DNA from: Dermacentor variabilis
Taxonomy: Eukaryota; Arthropoda; Arachnida; Ixodida; Ixodidae
Assembly (NCBI RefSeq): GCF_050947875.1
Contig: NC_134568.1
Location: 264,224,815-264,288,814, forward strand
DNA: 64,000 bases
Direction: 5' to 3'
A program made the position numbers and the translations under genes. The notes beneath the pieces are model-generated. The model had not been told where the DNA came from and did not search any database. It worked only from the letters and a program-made list of their open reading frames with translations. Below, in pieces: positions 37,401 to 40,475 of the stretch. Numbering within the stretch: the stretch's first letter is position 1; each line of letters begins with the position of its first letter.

Positions 37401-37990
37401 AATGACCTTGATGTCGCGCCCAGCAGCGTTTCTACTTATATTAGCTCCTGGACATAGAATAATATTGAGCTCACGCAGGGATGAAAGCCACCCGGTCGAA
37501 ACGCCTGTACGGTCGCCCGAGTGTTCACGATACCGAGAGCTTCACGAATATTAAAAAGCAGCTGCACAGATTAGCAAACTAAATTTCTTTTTCAGGTGGA
37601 ACCACATGATTACCTCGCTGAGTTTGTAGCCACTGCAGCCCCGAGCGGCGAGAAGCTAGTTGATAAAGTCTACCATGTAGTATAAAACTCGTAGCAGAAG
37701 TCAAATGAACATAAACATACCTGTGAGTACTCTGACAGGAAAGAAACAGGCAAAGACGACAAGAACCAACGATATCACTTGTAACAGTACGCTTAAGAGA
37801 GCTCGCCACCTTGCTAAGCCTGTCGACCTGCCAGGAAAGAAGAAATCACAGCTCCGGTAAGTTTAAAAACGCATTTGTTCACCCTACGCAATAGTCAAGT
37901 CTACTTACATGACTCATCGGCAGTTGAAGTCGCTTTTTCTGCCAGCACTCAGCATGCAGTAGCTGGCATTGAAGGGTACAAAGAGACGTG
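692..37990 (-). CDS. Giant secreted protein gene built from about 19 two-exon, six-cysteine modules
   Basis: Whole-gene entry; exons are listed separately. I see a signal exon, then 37 or more exons alternating between class A (C-x11-C...C, ends phase 2) and class B (C-x8-C...W-x-C, ends phase 1). Every adjoining pair is phase-compatible except one gap (35,203 to 25,087). Listed coding exons sum to about 5.36 kb, near 1,780 codons. Hydrophobic N-terminus, paired cysteines and recurrent N-linked sequons suggest a secreted extracellular glycoprotein. Family unknown to me: the C-V-x7-C spacing of class B loosely recalls the DUF1397 / 27-kDa haemolymph glycoprotein family, but that is a guess. 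The reading frame is closed in every intron. Alternatives: two adjacent paralogues (35-38 kb and 1-25 kb), or alternative splicing of modules. Sure of the exon array, unsure of function and of both ends. Confidence 0.85.
789..969 (-). CDS. Divergent class A-like exon (long form)
   Basis: 181 bp, acceptor CAG at 972-970, donor AT|GTGAGC, phase in and out as in class A. It has only two cysteines: one in 'PICTETSDD' and one in 'NLTDKC'. It carries 'RNLT', the sequon class A exons place just before their second cysteine, so it may be a rearranged class A exon closing the array. Confidence 0.55.
1140..1291 (-). CDS. Class B exon
   Basis: 152 bp; 'YRHCVADKITSAC' gives the C-x8-C pair and 'VKTAC' the last cysteine, but the usual tryptophan is missing. 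Donor CCG|GTATGG, phase 1. Pairs with the class A exon at 1374-1497. Confidence 0.85.
1374..1497 (-). CDS. Class A exon
   Basis: 124 bp; 'MVCDKSSLLENITEC' shows C-x11-C with an N-I-T sequon before the second cysteine; ends 'ELLC'. Acceptor TAG, donor AG|GTAGGA, phase 2. Confidence 0.87.
1540..2620 (-). mobile_element. RTE-clade non-LTR retrotransposon, 3' relic
   Basis: Minus-strand frames show reverse transcriptase pieces: 'KEGVRQGDTISPMLF' and 'SLRFADDIVQF' around 2,200-2,460, and the RTE C-terminal signature 'WNLLAQDRGN' near 1,600. An ATC/ATG-rich tail lies at about 1,540-1,562. Stops and frameshifts are many, and the 5' part is missing. It sits in the intron between exons 3090-3241 and 1374-1497, in the same orientation as the gene. 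Confidence 0.85.
3090..3241 (-). CDS. Class B exon
   Basis: 152 bp; 'NCAKLAMFQVC' gives C-x8-C and 'YNWTC' the terminal W-x-C, with an N-W-T sequon. Acceptor TAG (44-42), donor AAG|GTATTT, phase 1. Confidence 0.9.
3321..3444 (-). CDS. Class A exon
   Basis: 124 bp; 'TECDEQKLEESLNEC' gives C-x11-C; ends 'KTAC'. Acceptor CAG, donor AT|GTAAGT, phase 2; AT joins G of the next exon to encode Met. Confidence 0.9.
3528..3673 (-). CDS. Class B exon
   Basis: 146 bp; 'YQKCLDYTIDMKC' and 'YKWAC'. Acceptor CAG, donor AAG|GTAAAT, phase 1. Joins the upstream class A exon through a split Lys codon. Confidence 0.92.
3766..3889 (-). CDS. Class A exon
   Basis: 124 bp; 'IFCRETELIKNLTHC' with an N-L-T sequon before the second cysteine; ends 'HVAC'. 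Acceptor TAG, donor AA|GTGAGT, phase 2. Confidence 0.92.
3974..4148. repeat. Foldback (inverted-repeat) element rich in CA/TG
   Basis: Arms at about 3,974-4,040 and 4,073-4,148 are mutually complementary ('aactgtaca' against 'tgtacagtt'; the CA-rich left arm ends 'aggcgcc', the right arm starts 'ggcgcctgtgtgtg'). Probably a foldback MITE; similar small ones occur at 36.4, 33.85 and 63.5 kb. Confidence 0.7.
4201..5145 (+). mobile_element. Non-autonomous TIR DNA element, copy 1 (about 0.95 kb)
   Basis: Left end 'ctattccaaacttttctgtt' and right end 'ctacgctataaggcccc' match the better preserved copies at 29,043-30,025 (same orientation) and 53,583-54,568 (inverted). No transposase frame is visible. 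The most diverged of the three, in the 5362/3889 intron. Confidence 0.75.
5362..5498 (-). CDS. Class B exon
   Basis: 137 bp; 'YQLCINTVLQTC' is the only C-x7-C in the set; 'YNWTC' ends it with an N-W-T sequon. Acceptor GCAG, donor CCG|GTTAGT, phase 1. A long plus-strand frame across it (5,291-5,908) is antisense chance coding. Confidence 0.9.
6433..6951. repeat. Head-to-head inverted pair of tRNA-derived SINEs
   Basis: The left copy reads 'agctacagaggaaac...tttctcagaaag', and the complement of the right copy reads 'gaagctacaagggaaac...tttctcagaaag'. The inner 55-bp arms around 6,617-6,672 and 6,698-6,752 ('gtacactgaatatggcaaat' and its complement) are nearly perfect. The axis is near 6,685. 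A tRNA-like 'gggttcgacc'-type box is decayed. Known in ticks as Ruka-like SINEs; the family name is from memory. Confidence 0.65.
7383..7509 (-). CDS. Class A exon
   Basis: 127 bp; 'IACNDLNIVQHLKNC' gives C-x11-C; ends 'RTAC'. Acceptor GCAG, donor GT|GTGAGT, phase 2. Joins the 5362-5498 exon through a split Val codon across a 1.9-kb intron. Confidence 0.9.
7621..7781 (-). CDS. Class B exon (longest)
   Basis: 161 bp; 'FQRCVLSRVLSSC' and 'YKWVC', followed by an acidic tail after the last cysteine. Acceptor ACAG, donor AGG|GTAAGG, phase 1. Confidence 0.9.
7889..8009 (-). CDS. Class A exon
   Basis: 121 bp; 'MCRKEFLLGNLTEC' gives C-x11-C with an N-L-T sequon; ends 'RKAC'. Acceptor ACAG, donor AA|GTGAGT, phase 2. 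Confidence 0.92.
8173..8315 (-). CDS. Class B exon with a GC splice donor
   Basis: 143 bp; 'YQACVQNVVESTC' and 'YNWTC' (N-W-T sequon). Acceptor TAAG. The phase-correct donor is ATG|GCAAGT, a GC-AG intron; nearby GT options give the wrong phase. Just downstream is a 16-base T run (8,141-8,156 on the plus strand). Confidence 0.88.
8418..8538 (-). CDS. Class A exon
   Basis: 121 bp; 'TCIKKELVPKLAEC' gives C-x11-C; ends 'DESC'. Acceptor TAG, donor AT|GTGCGT, phase 2. Confidence 0.9.
8939..9090 (-). CDS. Class B exon
   Basis: 152 bp; 'FHECVKYHTNLPC' and terminal 'VSEIC' (no Trp). Acceptor GCAG, donor CAG|GTAAGA, phase 1. Preceded by a 3.95-kb intron. Confidence 0.88.
9180..10790. mobile_element. 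Outer element with GGTTC-rich ends, interrupted by a second element
   Basis: The flanks at 9,200-9,300 and 10,660-10,780 both consist of interspersed 'ccggttc' / 'gttccggtt' motifs and read as two halves of one repetitive (possibly hAT-related) unit. Its middle is occupied by the TIR element at 9,752-10,344. Borders are approximate. Confidence 0.4.
9752..10344. mobile_element. Palindromic MITE with 25-bp terminal inverted repeats
   Basis: The left end 'taaaggccgatccacacg' and the complement of the right end 'taaggccgatccacacg' match over about 25 bp, continuing with 'ggaccaa'. Subterminal GC-rich blocks ('cgcggtccggtcc', 'gcggacctcggtcc') are also inverted. No transposase. Family unknown to me. 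Confidence 0.7.
11474..11660 (+). repeat. tRNA-derived SINE
   Basis: The head 'cccgtagctcaattggtaga' is a tRNA A-box region, and 'gatgcaggttcggcactc' fits a B box 45 bases later. A pyrimidine-rich body ('tttctactttcatttgtct') follows. Not a functional tRNA: the acceptor stem does not pair. Confidence 0.6.
13042..13168 (-). CDS. Class A exon
   Basis: 127 bp; 'LCNVDEIQMNLTTC' gives C-x11-C with an N-L-T sequon; ends 'IEEC'. Acceptor TCAG, donor CG|GTGAGT, phase 2. Confidence 0.9.
13240..13382 (-). CDS. Class B exon
   Basis: 143 bp; 'YKECVNAATEKIC' and 'VNWTC' (N-W-T sequon). Acceptor TCAG, donor CTG|GTATGC, phase 1; the following intron is only 71 bp. Confidence 0.92.
13473..13596 (-). CDS. 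Class A exon
   Basis: 124 bp; 'PTCNKEGIIQVISEC' gives C-x11-C; ends 'PAAC'. Acceptor GCAG, donor AA|GTGAGC, phase 2. Confidence 0.92.
13693..13832 (-). CDS. Class B exon
   Basis: 140 bp; 'YNFCQWYLTQEVC' and terminal 'HRFVC' (Phe/Val in place of Trp-x). Acceptor GCAG, donor AAG|GTTTGT (weak), phase 1. Confidence 0.85.
13988..14105 (-). CDS. Class A exon with a GC splice donor
   Basis: 118 bp, the shortest class A exon; 'KKCDEAKLEEALHSC' gives C-x11-C and ends 'TEAC'. The phase-2 donor directly after TGC is AG|GCAAGT, a GC-AG intron with otherwise perfect consensus. Confidence 0.88.
14186..14337 (-). CDS. Class B exon
   Basis: 152 bp; 'YQRCVQGIVSEIC' and 'YYWTC', the family consensus. Acceptor TAG, donor ACG|GTGATC, phase 1. 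Confidence 0.92.
14412..14535 (-). CDS. Class A exon
   Basis: 124 bp; 'QLCNTEALHKRLPMC' gives C-x11-C; ends 'KLAC'. Acceptor CCAG, donor AG|GTGAGA, phase 2. Confidence 0.92.
14631..14776 (-). CDS. Class B exon
   Basis: 146 bp; 'FQRCVKMTVPRQC' and 'YSWTC'. Acceptor TCAG, donor AAA|GTAAGT, phase 1. Confidence 0.92.
14856..14979 (-). CDS. Class A exon
   Basis: 124 bp; 'PFCEEAALVKNLSQC' gives C-x11-C with an N-L-S sequon; ends 'NLAC'. Acceptor AAAG without a good pyrimidine tract, donor AA|GTAAGT, phase 2. Confidence 0.88.
15074..15213 (-). CDS. Class B exon
   Basis: 140 bp; 'YQRCVTDTLNTSC' and terminal 'YEHLC' (Trp replaced). Acceptor TTAG, donor CAG|GTAAAT, phase 1. Confidence 0.9.
15214..18269. 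other. 3-kb intron with a diverged direct repeat
   Basis: No class A or B exon found. Two copies of a block of about 160 bp lie at 15,486-15,640 and 16,345-16,510 (shared 'gtgctcctaca', 'ttcgcggtggccagtaac', 'tttctgacggc'). 16,670-18,200 is AT-rich with a (TA)n patch near 17,690; nothing recognised. Confidence 0.55.
15486..16510 (+). repeat. Direct repeat pair (about 160 bp, 0.86 kb apart)
   Basis: Both copies carry 'cgctgcgtagg', 'acgcaggcgca', 'tttctaactttcaa' and 'ttcgcggtggccagtaac' in the same order and orientation. They could be ends of one element or a local duplication. No coding content. Confidence 0.6.
18270..18393 (-). CDS. Class A exon
   Basis: 124 bp; 'PRCFRNYVNKKLREC' gives C-x11-C; ends 'EESC'. 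Acceptor GCAG, donor AG|GTGTGT, phase 2. Flanked by the 3-kb intron on its 3' side. Confidence 0.9.
18933..19063 (-). pseudogene. Possible decayed class A exon
   Basis: In the intron between exons 19163-19320 and 18270-18393. After GCAG (phase 2) it reads on to 'VCYKDTNDETTHC' (C-x10-C, near the class A spacing), but hits TGA and has no phase-2 donor. Neighbouring exons already join in phase, so it is not needed. It could be chance. Confidence 0.25.
19163..19320 (-). CDS. Class B exon lacking its last cysteine
   Basis: 158 bp; 'YEVCVSMVIRDVC' keeps C-x8-C, but the W-x-C position reads 'LQESVSS'. Acceptor GTAG, donor CTG|GTAAGC, phase 1. Its partner class A exon (19548-19671) lacks its third cysteine. 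Confidence 0.88.
19548..19671 (-). CDS. Class A exon lacking its third cysteine
   Basis: 124 bp; 'PACSKAHLTERLPEC' gives C-x11-C, but the final Cys is replaced by Thr ('LETYT'). Acceptor GCAG, donor AG|GTGAGC, phase 2. Confidence 0.9.
19832..20241. mobile_element. TIR element carrying tandem tRNA-like boxes
   Basis: Ends are inverted: 'aatgcgaaagcatt' on the left, 'aatgctttcgcatt' on the right. Inside, the motif 'tcgaacccacgacctt' or close variants recurs at about 19,935, 20,010, 20,072 and 20,095, alternating with 'ttaattaaggt' at 19,970, 19,997, 20,043 and 20,058. It looks like amplified tRNA B-box segments (complement 'gggttcga'). Confidence 0.65.
20242..21121. other. Intron sequence without recognised content
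   Basis: No class A or B exon, repeat family or coding frame that I can support. Part of the 2.5-kb intron between exons 22130-22284 and 19548-19671. Confidence 0.4.
21124..21400 (+). repeat. tRNA-derived tick SINE
   Basis: Head 'ctagtggctatggcgttgcg' resembles a tRNA A box. The body has the marker segments 'ggccgcagtggtcgcatt', 'ttaaagaactctaggcagtc', 'cactacggtgtgcctcataa' and the end 'ggcacgtaagatgccggaat', shared with the copies at 28.7, 31.3, 33.1 and 36.0 kb. Confidence 0.75.
21401..22129. other. Intron sequence without recognised content
   Basis: AT-rich; nothing supported on either strand. Confidence 0.4.
22130..22284 (-). CDS. Class B exon
   Basis: 155 bp; 'FQKCVHKTAPKQC' and 'YNWIC'. 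Acceptor TTAG, donor CAG|GTGAGC, phase 1. Confidence 0.92.
22380..22503 (-). CDS. Class A exon
   Basis: 124 bp; 'TTCNERELLKNLSVC' gives C-x11-C with an N-L-S sequon; ends 'ATAC'. Acceptor GCAG, donor AC|GTGAGT, phase 2. Confidence 0.92.
22569..22714 (-). CDS. Class B exon
   Basis: 146 bp; 'LNCYSTVLNSLC' and terminal 'LRSC' (no Trp). Acceptor GCAG; the donor ATG|GTTGGT is taken for phase 1, although a GT 4 bases on would give the wrong phase. Confidence 0.82.
22790..23525 (+). mobile_element. CR1-like non-LTR retrotransposon, 3' end
   Basis: Plus-strand frames read the C-terminus typical of CR1/L2-type ORF2: 'VRPQLEYTSSVWDPH', 'QNGSVRFILANYHRTASVT', later 'DWNNLSTSLVS'. It ends in a short (AAAT)n-type tail at 23,505-23,522. 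Several stops. Inserted antisense to the host gene in one intron. Confidence 0.75.
23672..23792 (-). CDS. Class A exon
   Basis: 121 bp; 'YDCDINVVLGKLHDC' gives C-x11-C; ends 'SVSC'. Acceptor GCAG, donor TG|GTTAGT, phase 2. Confidence 0.9.
24095..24231 (-). CDS. Class B exon
   Basis: 137 bp; 'FKTCMQDILSSKC' and 'MNWTC' (N-W-T sequon). Acceptor GCAG, donor TCG|GTGAGT, phase 1. Confidence 0.92.
24311..24434 (-). CDS. Class A exon
   Basis: 124 bp; 'VCEETYVRESLKDC' gives C-x11-C; ends 'HRHC'. Acceptor TCAG, donor AG|GTAAAC, phase 2. Confidence 0.92.
24541..24686 (-). CDS. Class B exon
   Basis: 146 bp; 'FEWCIRQARIDTGC' has C-x9-C, one longer than usual; 'YAWIC' ends it. Acceptor TCAG, donor GCG|GTAAGT, phase 1. 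Confidence 0.92.
24760..24880 (-). CDS. Class A exon
   Basis: 121 bp; 'NNCDNDSLLMKLDNC' gives C-x11-C; ends 'VKAC'. Acceptor ACAG, donor AG|GTAAAA, phase 2. Confidence 0.92.
24951..25087 (-). CDS. Class B exon lacking its middle cysteine
   Basis: 137 bp; 'EYDKCAQREVKTID' keeps the first Cys only; 'LRWTC' closes it. Acceptor TCAG, donor TTG|GTGAGT, phase 1. It opens in the phase that only a class A exon leaves, so an upstream class A exon is expected but was not found. Confidence 0.88.
26150..26640 (+). mobile_element. Ty3/Gypsy pol relic (integrase C-terminal region)
   Basis: Plus-strand pieces resemble the end of a tick Gypsy polyprotein: 'HLLFGRDPALPFDTI' at about 26,205-26,250 (the integrase 'P-x-LLFGR-P' motif) and 'YHSSRGAS' near 26,570, where Gypsy elements often end in 'LKPYHS'. 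Frameshifted and without RT or LTRs nearby. Confidence 0.6.
27371..27396. repeat. (TA)n microsatellite
   Basis: Uninterrupted AT dinucleotide run of about 26 bp. Confidence 0.95.
28705..28952 (+). repeat. tRNA-derived tick SINE
   Basis: Head 'gtgccttagcggctatggcg', then 'gagatcgaatcctggccg' (B box), 'cactacggcgtgcctcataa' and end 'ggcacgtaaaaccgcagaat'. The most complete copy of this SINE in the window. Confidence 0.8.
29043..30025 (+). mobile_element. Non-autonomous TIR DNA element, copy 2 (about 0.98 kb)
   Basis: Left end 'gggcgctataacgtaaaac' and the complement of the right end 'gggccctataacgtaaaac' form a TIR of about 28 bp running into 'tattccaa'. Collinear with copies 1 and 3; no transposase. 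Internal short inverted 'gacgtca' boxes recur. Confidence 0.88.
31240..31560 (-). repeat. Reverse-oriented tick SINE split by a (GT)n tract
   Basis: Starts 'ttttacgtgcaaaaccacg' (complement of the SINE end) and finishes 'gcagcgtaacgctgtagcca' (complement of the head). A GT-rich tract at 31,361-31,452, with a central (GTGTGC)n block, has expanded inside it. Confidence 0.75.
31361..31452. repeat. (GT)n microsatellite with a GTGTGC core
   Basis: About 92 bp of GT repeats interrupted by five GTGTGC units. It yields spurious Cys-Val frames. Confidence 0.95.
33095..33285 (-). repeat. Reverse-oriented tick SINE, partial
   Basis: Shares 'gaaatgcggccgccgcggcc' and 'tgcgacggccatggccac' with the other copies; its 3' part is degraded. 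Confidence 0.6.
33650..34610. repeat. Diverged array of a 'gctttgtgaattc' repeat, with a foldback
   Basis: Variants of 'gcgaaggcggcc...cgaaaagctttgtgaattc' recur at about 33,730-33,790, 34,125-34,190, 34,260-34,335 and 34,540-34,600; another is at 36,830-36,895. A stem-loop with arms of about 48 bp at 33,849-33,951 ('cggcactaaagac' against 'gtctttagcgccg') sits inside. Confidence 0.6.
35203..35354 (-). CDS. Class B exon (first module)
   Basis: 152 bp; 'NSYEDCVRAIVEGRC' gives C-x8-C; 'VNSSC' replaces W-x-C but keeps a sequon at the N-W-T position. Acceptor GTAG, donor ACG|GTAAGG, phase 1. Confidence 0.9.
35683..35860 (-). CDS. Class A exon (first module, long form)
   Basis: 178 bp; 'SSCTTKALVDDVLRC' gives C-x11-C; an insertion of about 18 residues precedes the closing 'VQEC'. 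Acceptor ACAG, donor AT|GTGAGT, phase 2. Joins the signal exon through a split Glu codon, putting the first cysteine just after the predicted cleavage region. Confidence 0.9.
35965..36115 (+). repeat. tick SINE, 3' half
   Basis: Only the distal part: 'cccgtgcattcgatgcacgt', 'tccacaacggcgtgcctcat' and 'ggcacgtaacaccccagaat'. Confidence 0.65.
36400..36515. repeat. Small foldback element
   Basis: 'aagacacggacacagt' near 36,427 is complementary to 'actgtgtccgcgtctt' near 36,486, with 'tttt/aaagcgc' flanks. Same style as the element at 3,974-4,148. Confidence 0.65.
36900..37700. other. Intron 2 remainder
   Basis: No exon is needed here by phase. Contains a GA-rich 'cgagagcacgagagcgagag' stretch near 37,195; otherwise unrecognised. 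Confidence 0.4.
37721..37827 (-). CDS. Signal-peptide exon
   Basis: 107 bp. In the phase given by exon 1 it encodes 'MSTGLARWRALLSVLLQVIS', continuing 'LVLVVFACFFPVRVLT': a basic N-terminus, a hydrophobic core of about 20 residues, then small residues before the first module. Acceptor GCAG at 37,829-37,828, donor CAG|GTATGT, phase 1. A type II membrane anchor is the alternative reading. Confidence 0.82.
37909..37990 (-). CDS. 5' exon ending in a split start codon
   Basis: Exon ends ...GAGTC AT|GTAAGT at 37,909; AT plus the G of the next exon makes the ATG that opens the signal peptide. A second ATG seven bases upstream is out of frame with it, and two short upstream frames lie in the putative 5' UTR. 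The transcription start is unknown, so the 5' limit is arbitrary. Confidence 0.6.
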
Positions 37991-38791
37991 GTTCTAGAAG
38001 TCACGCGCTGGGCCCGAGCAAGGAGCACTTCTTTTTCTTCCGCTTGCATCGCCACCTACATGCAATTAAGGTCGCTTTTCATTCCAATGTGCAAAGGAAG
38101 AAATTTACGAAGCAAGAACACAGGCGATGGAAACAGATGCCCAAATCTGTAACAGCAACATAAAAAATACATAAACAGGAAATGTGCAATGAAAAAAAAG
38201 AAAGAAGAACTGAAGGCAAACCTCACGCTACTACTGAGTGAGAAACATGCGAAAGCATAGGTAGTGTCCATCTTGGTGTGTCTGTGTGTCAACCGTTTTT
38301 TTACTTAGCTGTTTGTTCTGGTCATCGTTTATGTTATGTCTATTCATTAGTCATGTCAATTCAGTGCCACTTTGAGCGACCACCAATTGTAACGCGTGCC
38401 ACCTGCTCAAGTGTCACATGAGTCGCGCCGCCCTGCACACAGGAATGAATGAATGAAACACTTCATTCAAAAGGAAAGAGGAGAAGGGGTCATAGAGTCT
38501 CATGGGTGAGGCCCTCCGTCCAGGGCTCCACTGGAATATCTTGTGTAGACAATATTTCGCTTACTGTGGTGTAAAACTACTAATAGACCCCACGCACTAA
38601 CTTCAACCGTCTCGTTTTCGAGGTGCCTGCGCTTCGCCATCCTCGTCACTTCAAAACGCGCAGCGCGTGGGTCGTGCGTTTCGGCAGAGCAGCGCTTTCC
38701 TGCCGCTTCGGCACTGCATTGGCGCCTATCAGCTTCTTCACGACTTTCATAGGCTGAGGCATGTTGACTATCTTTGTTACTTCTTCTATCT
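37991..38791. promoter_or_regulatory. Presumed promoter side of the repeat-protein gene
   Basis: Upstream of the first exon on the minus strand. No clear TATA box; a short GAAT repeat near 38,445. Beyond 38.4 kb the sequence looks like intergenic repeat. Confidence 0.25.
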
Positions 38792-39845
38792 AGGGGTGTT
38801 AGACTAGTAAAGTATTCAAATCGAATCGAATACGAAAATTCGTGAAAAACGACCTGCAGATATCGAATCGAATATCAAGTTTTCTTTATTTCTAAACACA
38901 GAGAAATATAACGTAGGCGTCGAGCCCCCTGGCACAAAAATACTTGTTGATATTATTTACGTTGGTTATTTAAAGGCATATTTAAATGTATGTAACAGTT
39001 CGCAAATGAAGGTACTTGTAAATGAGAAACAACTGCTTTGAAATATCTAGGCCACAAAGACAACGACAGTAATGGAAAAAATAAGGAGCATCATGTCACC
39101 AGATGCACGCAGAATGTTGAGGTCGTTCAGGGAAAGAAGTGGTGATACTACAGCAACTGGACTGGACTGGAAAACGTTATTGTGGTCCTACAGGACACGC
39201 TTAGCGCGCAGCGGGCCTCTGCCACGTAGGGACCGACAGGGAGCACTAGGCGGCCGCTTCGCGGGCCTGCTGGTGGACGGCCCATTGATGGTCGGCGAGT
39301 AGTGAACTGCTGAGGAACTTCTCCCACTTGTCCGAGGTAGAGTCAGGAAGAGTGTTTCCACGCTCCCAGAGCGTGTGTGCGAGTGTCGCCGTGTCTCCGC
39401 ATGAGGGGCACGTGTCGCTGGGGCACGCGTCCCGATTGTCCTCTAGCTACAGCAACGTACACTGTTGTAAAGTTGCGAAAATATGGTGCGAATAGCCAAA
39501 TGCTTTGTCTAAATGAAGACAACAAATTCTCATGGAGGCTGCCTAAAAGTGAAGCATTCATAATACATGACGGAAACTCATTGAGCAGTAGTACTCTGTG
39601 CGCTCGCTGAGAAACTGGCGCCCTGAGCTGCAGCCACAGCTCCCTTGCACAATTATCATCCTGATCAGCCCTGATTTCCATCGTTATCTCTCCTTTGAAA
39701 CTCCAATAAGTGTTGCCATTCCCTTAAATATTGGAAAGAAACTAATGTTCAATAATTTCTAATAGCGAATTCTTGAATCGAATATGAATCGAATAGCAAA
39801 GATTATTCGATTCGTATTCAAAATGTCAAATGTTCTCGCACCCCT
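38792..39845. mobile_element. hAT-like non-autonomous element with a non-LTR insert
   Basis: Outer ends are inverted: 'aggggtgttag' plus 'attcaaatcgaatcgaata' on the left; 'attcgattcgtattcaaaa' plus 'cacccct' on the right. Flanks 'cttctatct' and 'cttcggtct' could be a degraded 8-bp target duplication. The centre (39,140-39,450) holds an unrelated non-LTR fragment. Confidence 0.6.
39140..39450 (-). mobile_element. Non-LTR retrotransposon 3' fragment (I/R1-like)
   Basis: The minus strand reads 'CPSCGDTATLAHTLWERG', the C-terminal CCHC-type knuckle of tick I/R1-like ORF2 proteins, then 'QQAREAAA' and 'LSVPTWQRP'. It ends at tandem 'ggact' units (39,157-39,172). Heavily 5' truncated. Confidence 0.65.
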
Positions 39846-40475
39846 ACTTCGGTCTCATTTCCCCTGCTCACTATCACAATTACCAGGGCCCACACATCCC
39901 ATCGTAATCTCACCAGTTTTCTCGTAAAAAACTGATTAGCATAGAGTGCTGTACACCTACTAAGACGCAGGCCCCGTTTTTCAGCCGTATCGCTCTTTGA
40001 GAGACGACTCTCCACCTCTCCGTGGTTCCAAACCAGCCCTTGATCGAGAGGGTCGCGCCAACCCATCCGGGCATTTCTATGCGCTTGGCTGATTTCCGCT
40101 GTCTCTTCTTTCCCAGACCGGCGCGCGCTACCTCTTAACGCTCTTCCTCACCCTCTACAGAGCACATCAGTCCCACCGGCGCGCGCCTGCTCTTGCCATT
40201 ATTCCTCACTTCTCCCCCAGTGCGCAACGCACTCCACCTATTTTCCACTCCCGTGGGGATGGGAGAGCAGGTTTCGAGTACAAATATCGCTGTAGTACGG
40301 CTCCCTTTCTGTAAATGATTTTGCATTAAAATATTTCACGAGCGGTGCAAGGGAAGTTGTATCGGGCTACCACGCGCGTGCAATTTTTAATGCGATTAGC
40401 TTTCTTACTAAACTTCCTGCACTTTCCGCCGGCAATATGTCTATCTGTGTCTCTAACGGTTTACCCGCCAGCTTG
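39846..40475. other. Unrecognised intergenic sequence
   Basis: GC-moderate, with repeated 'ggcgcgcgc' patches; no coding frame or named repeat supported. Confidence 0.35.
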
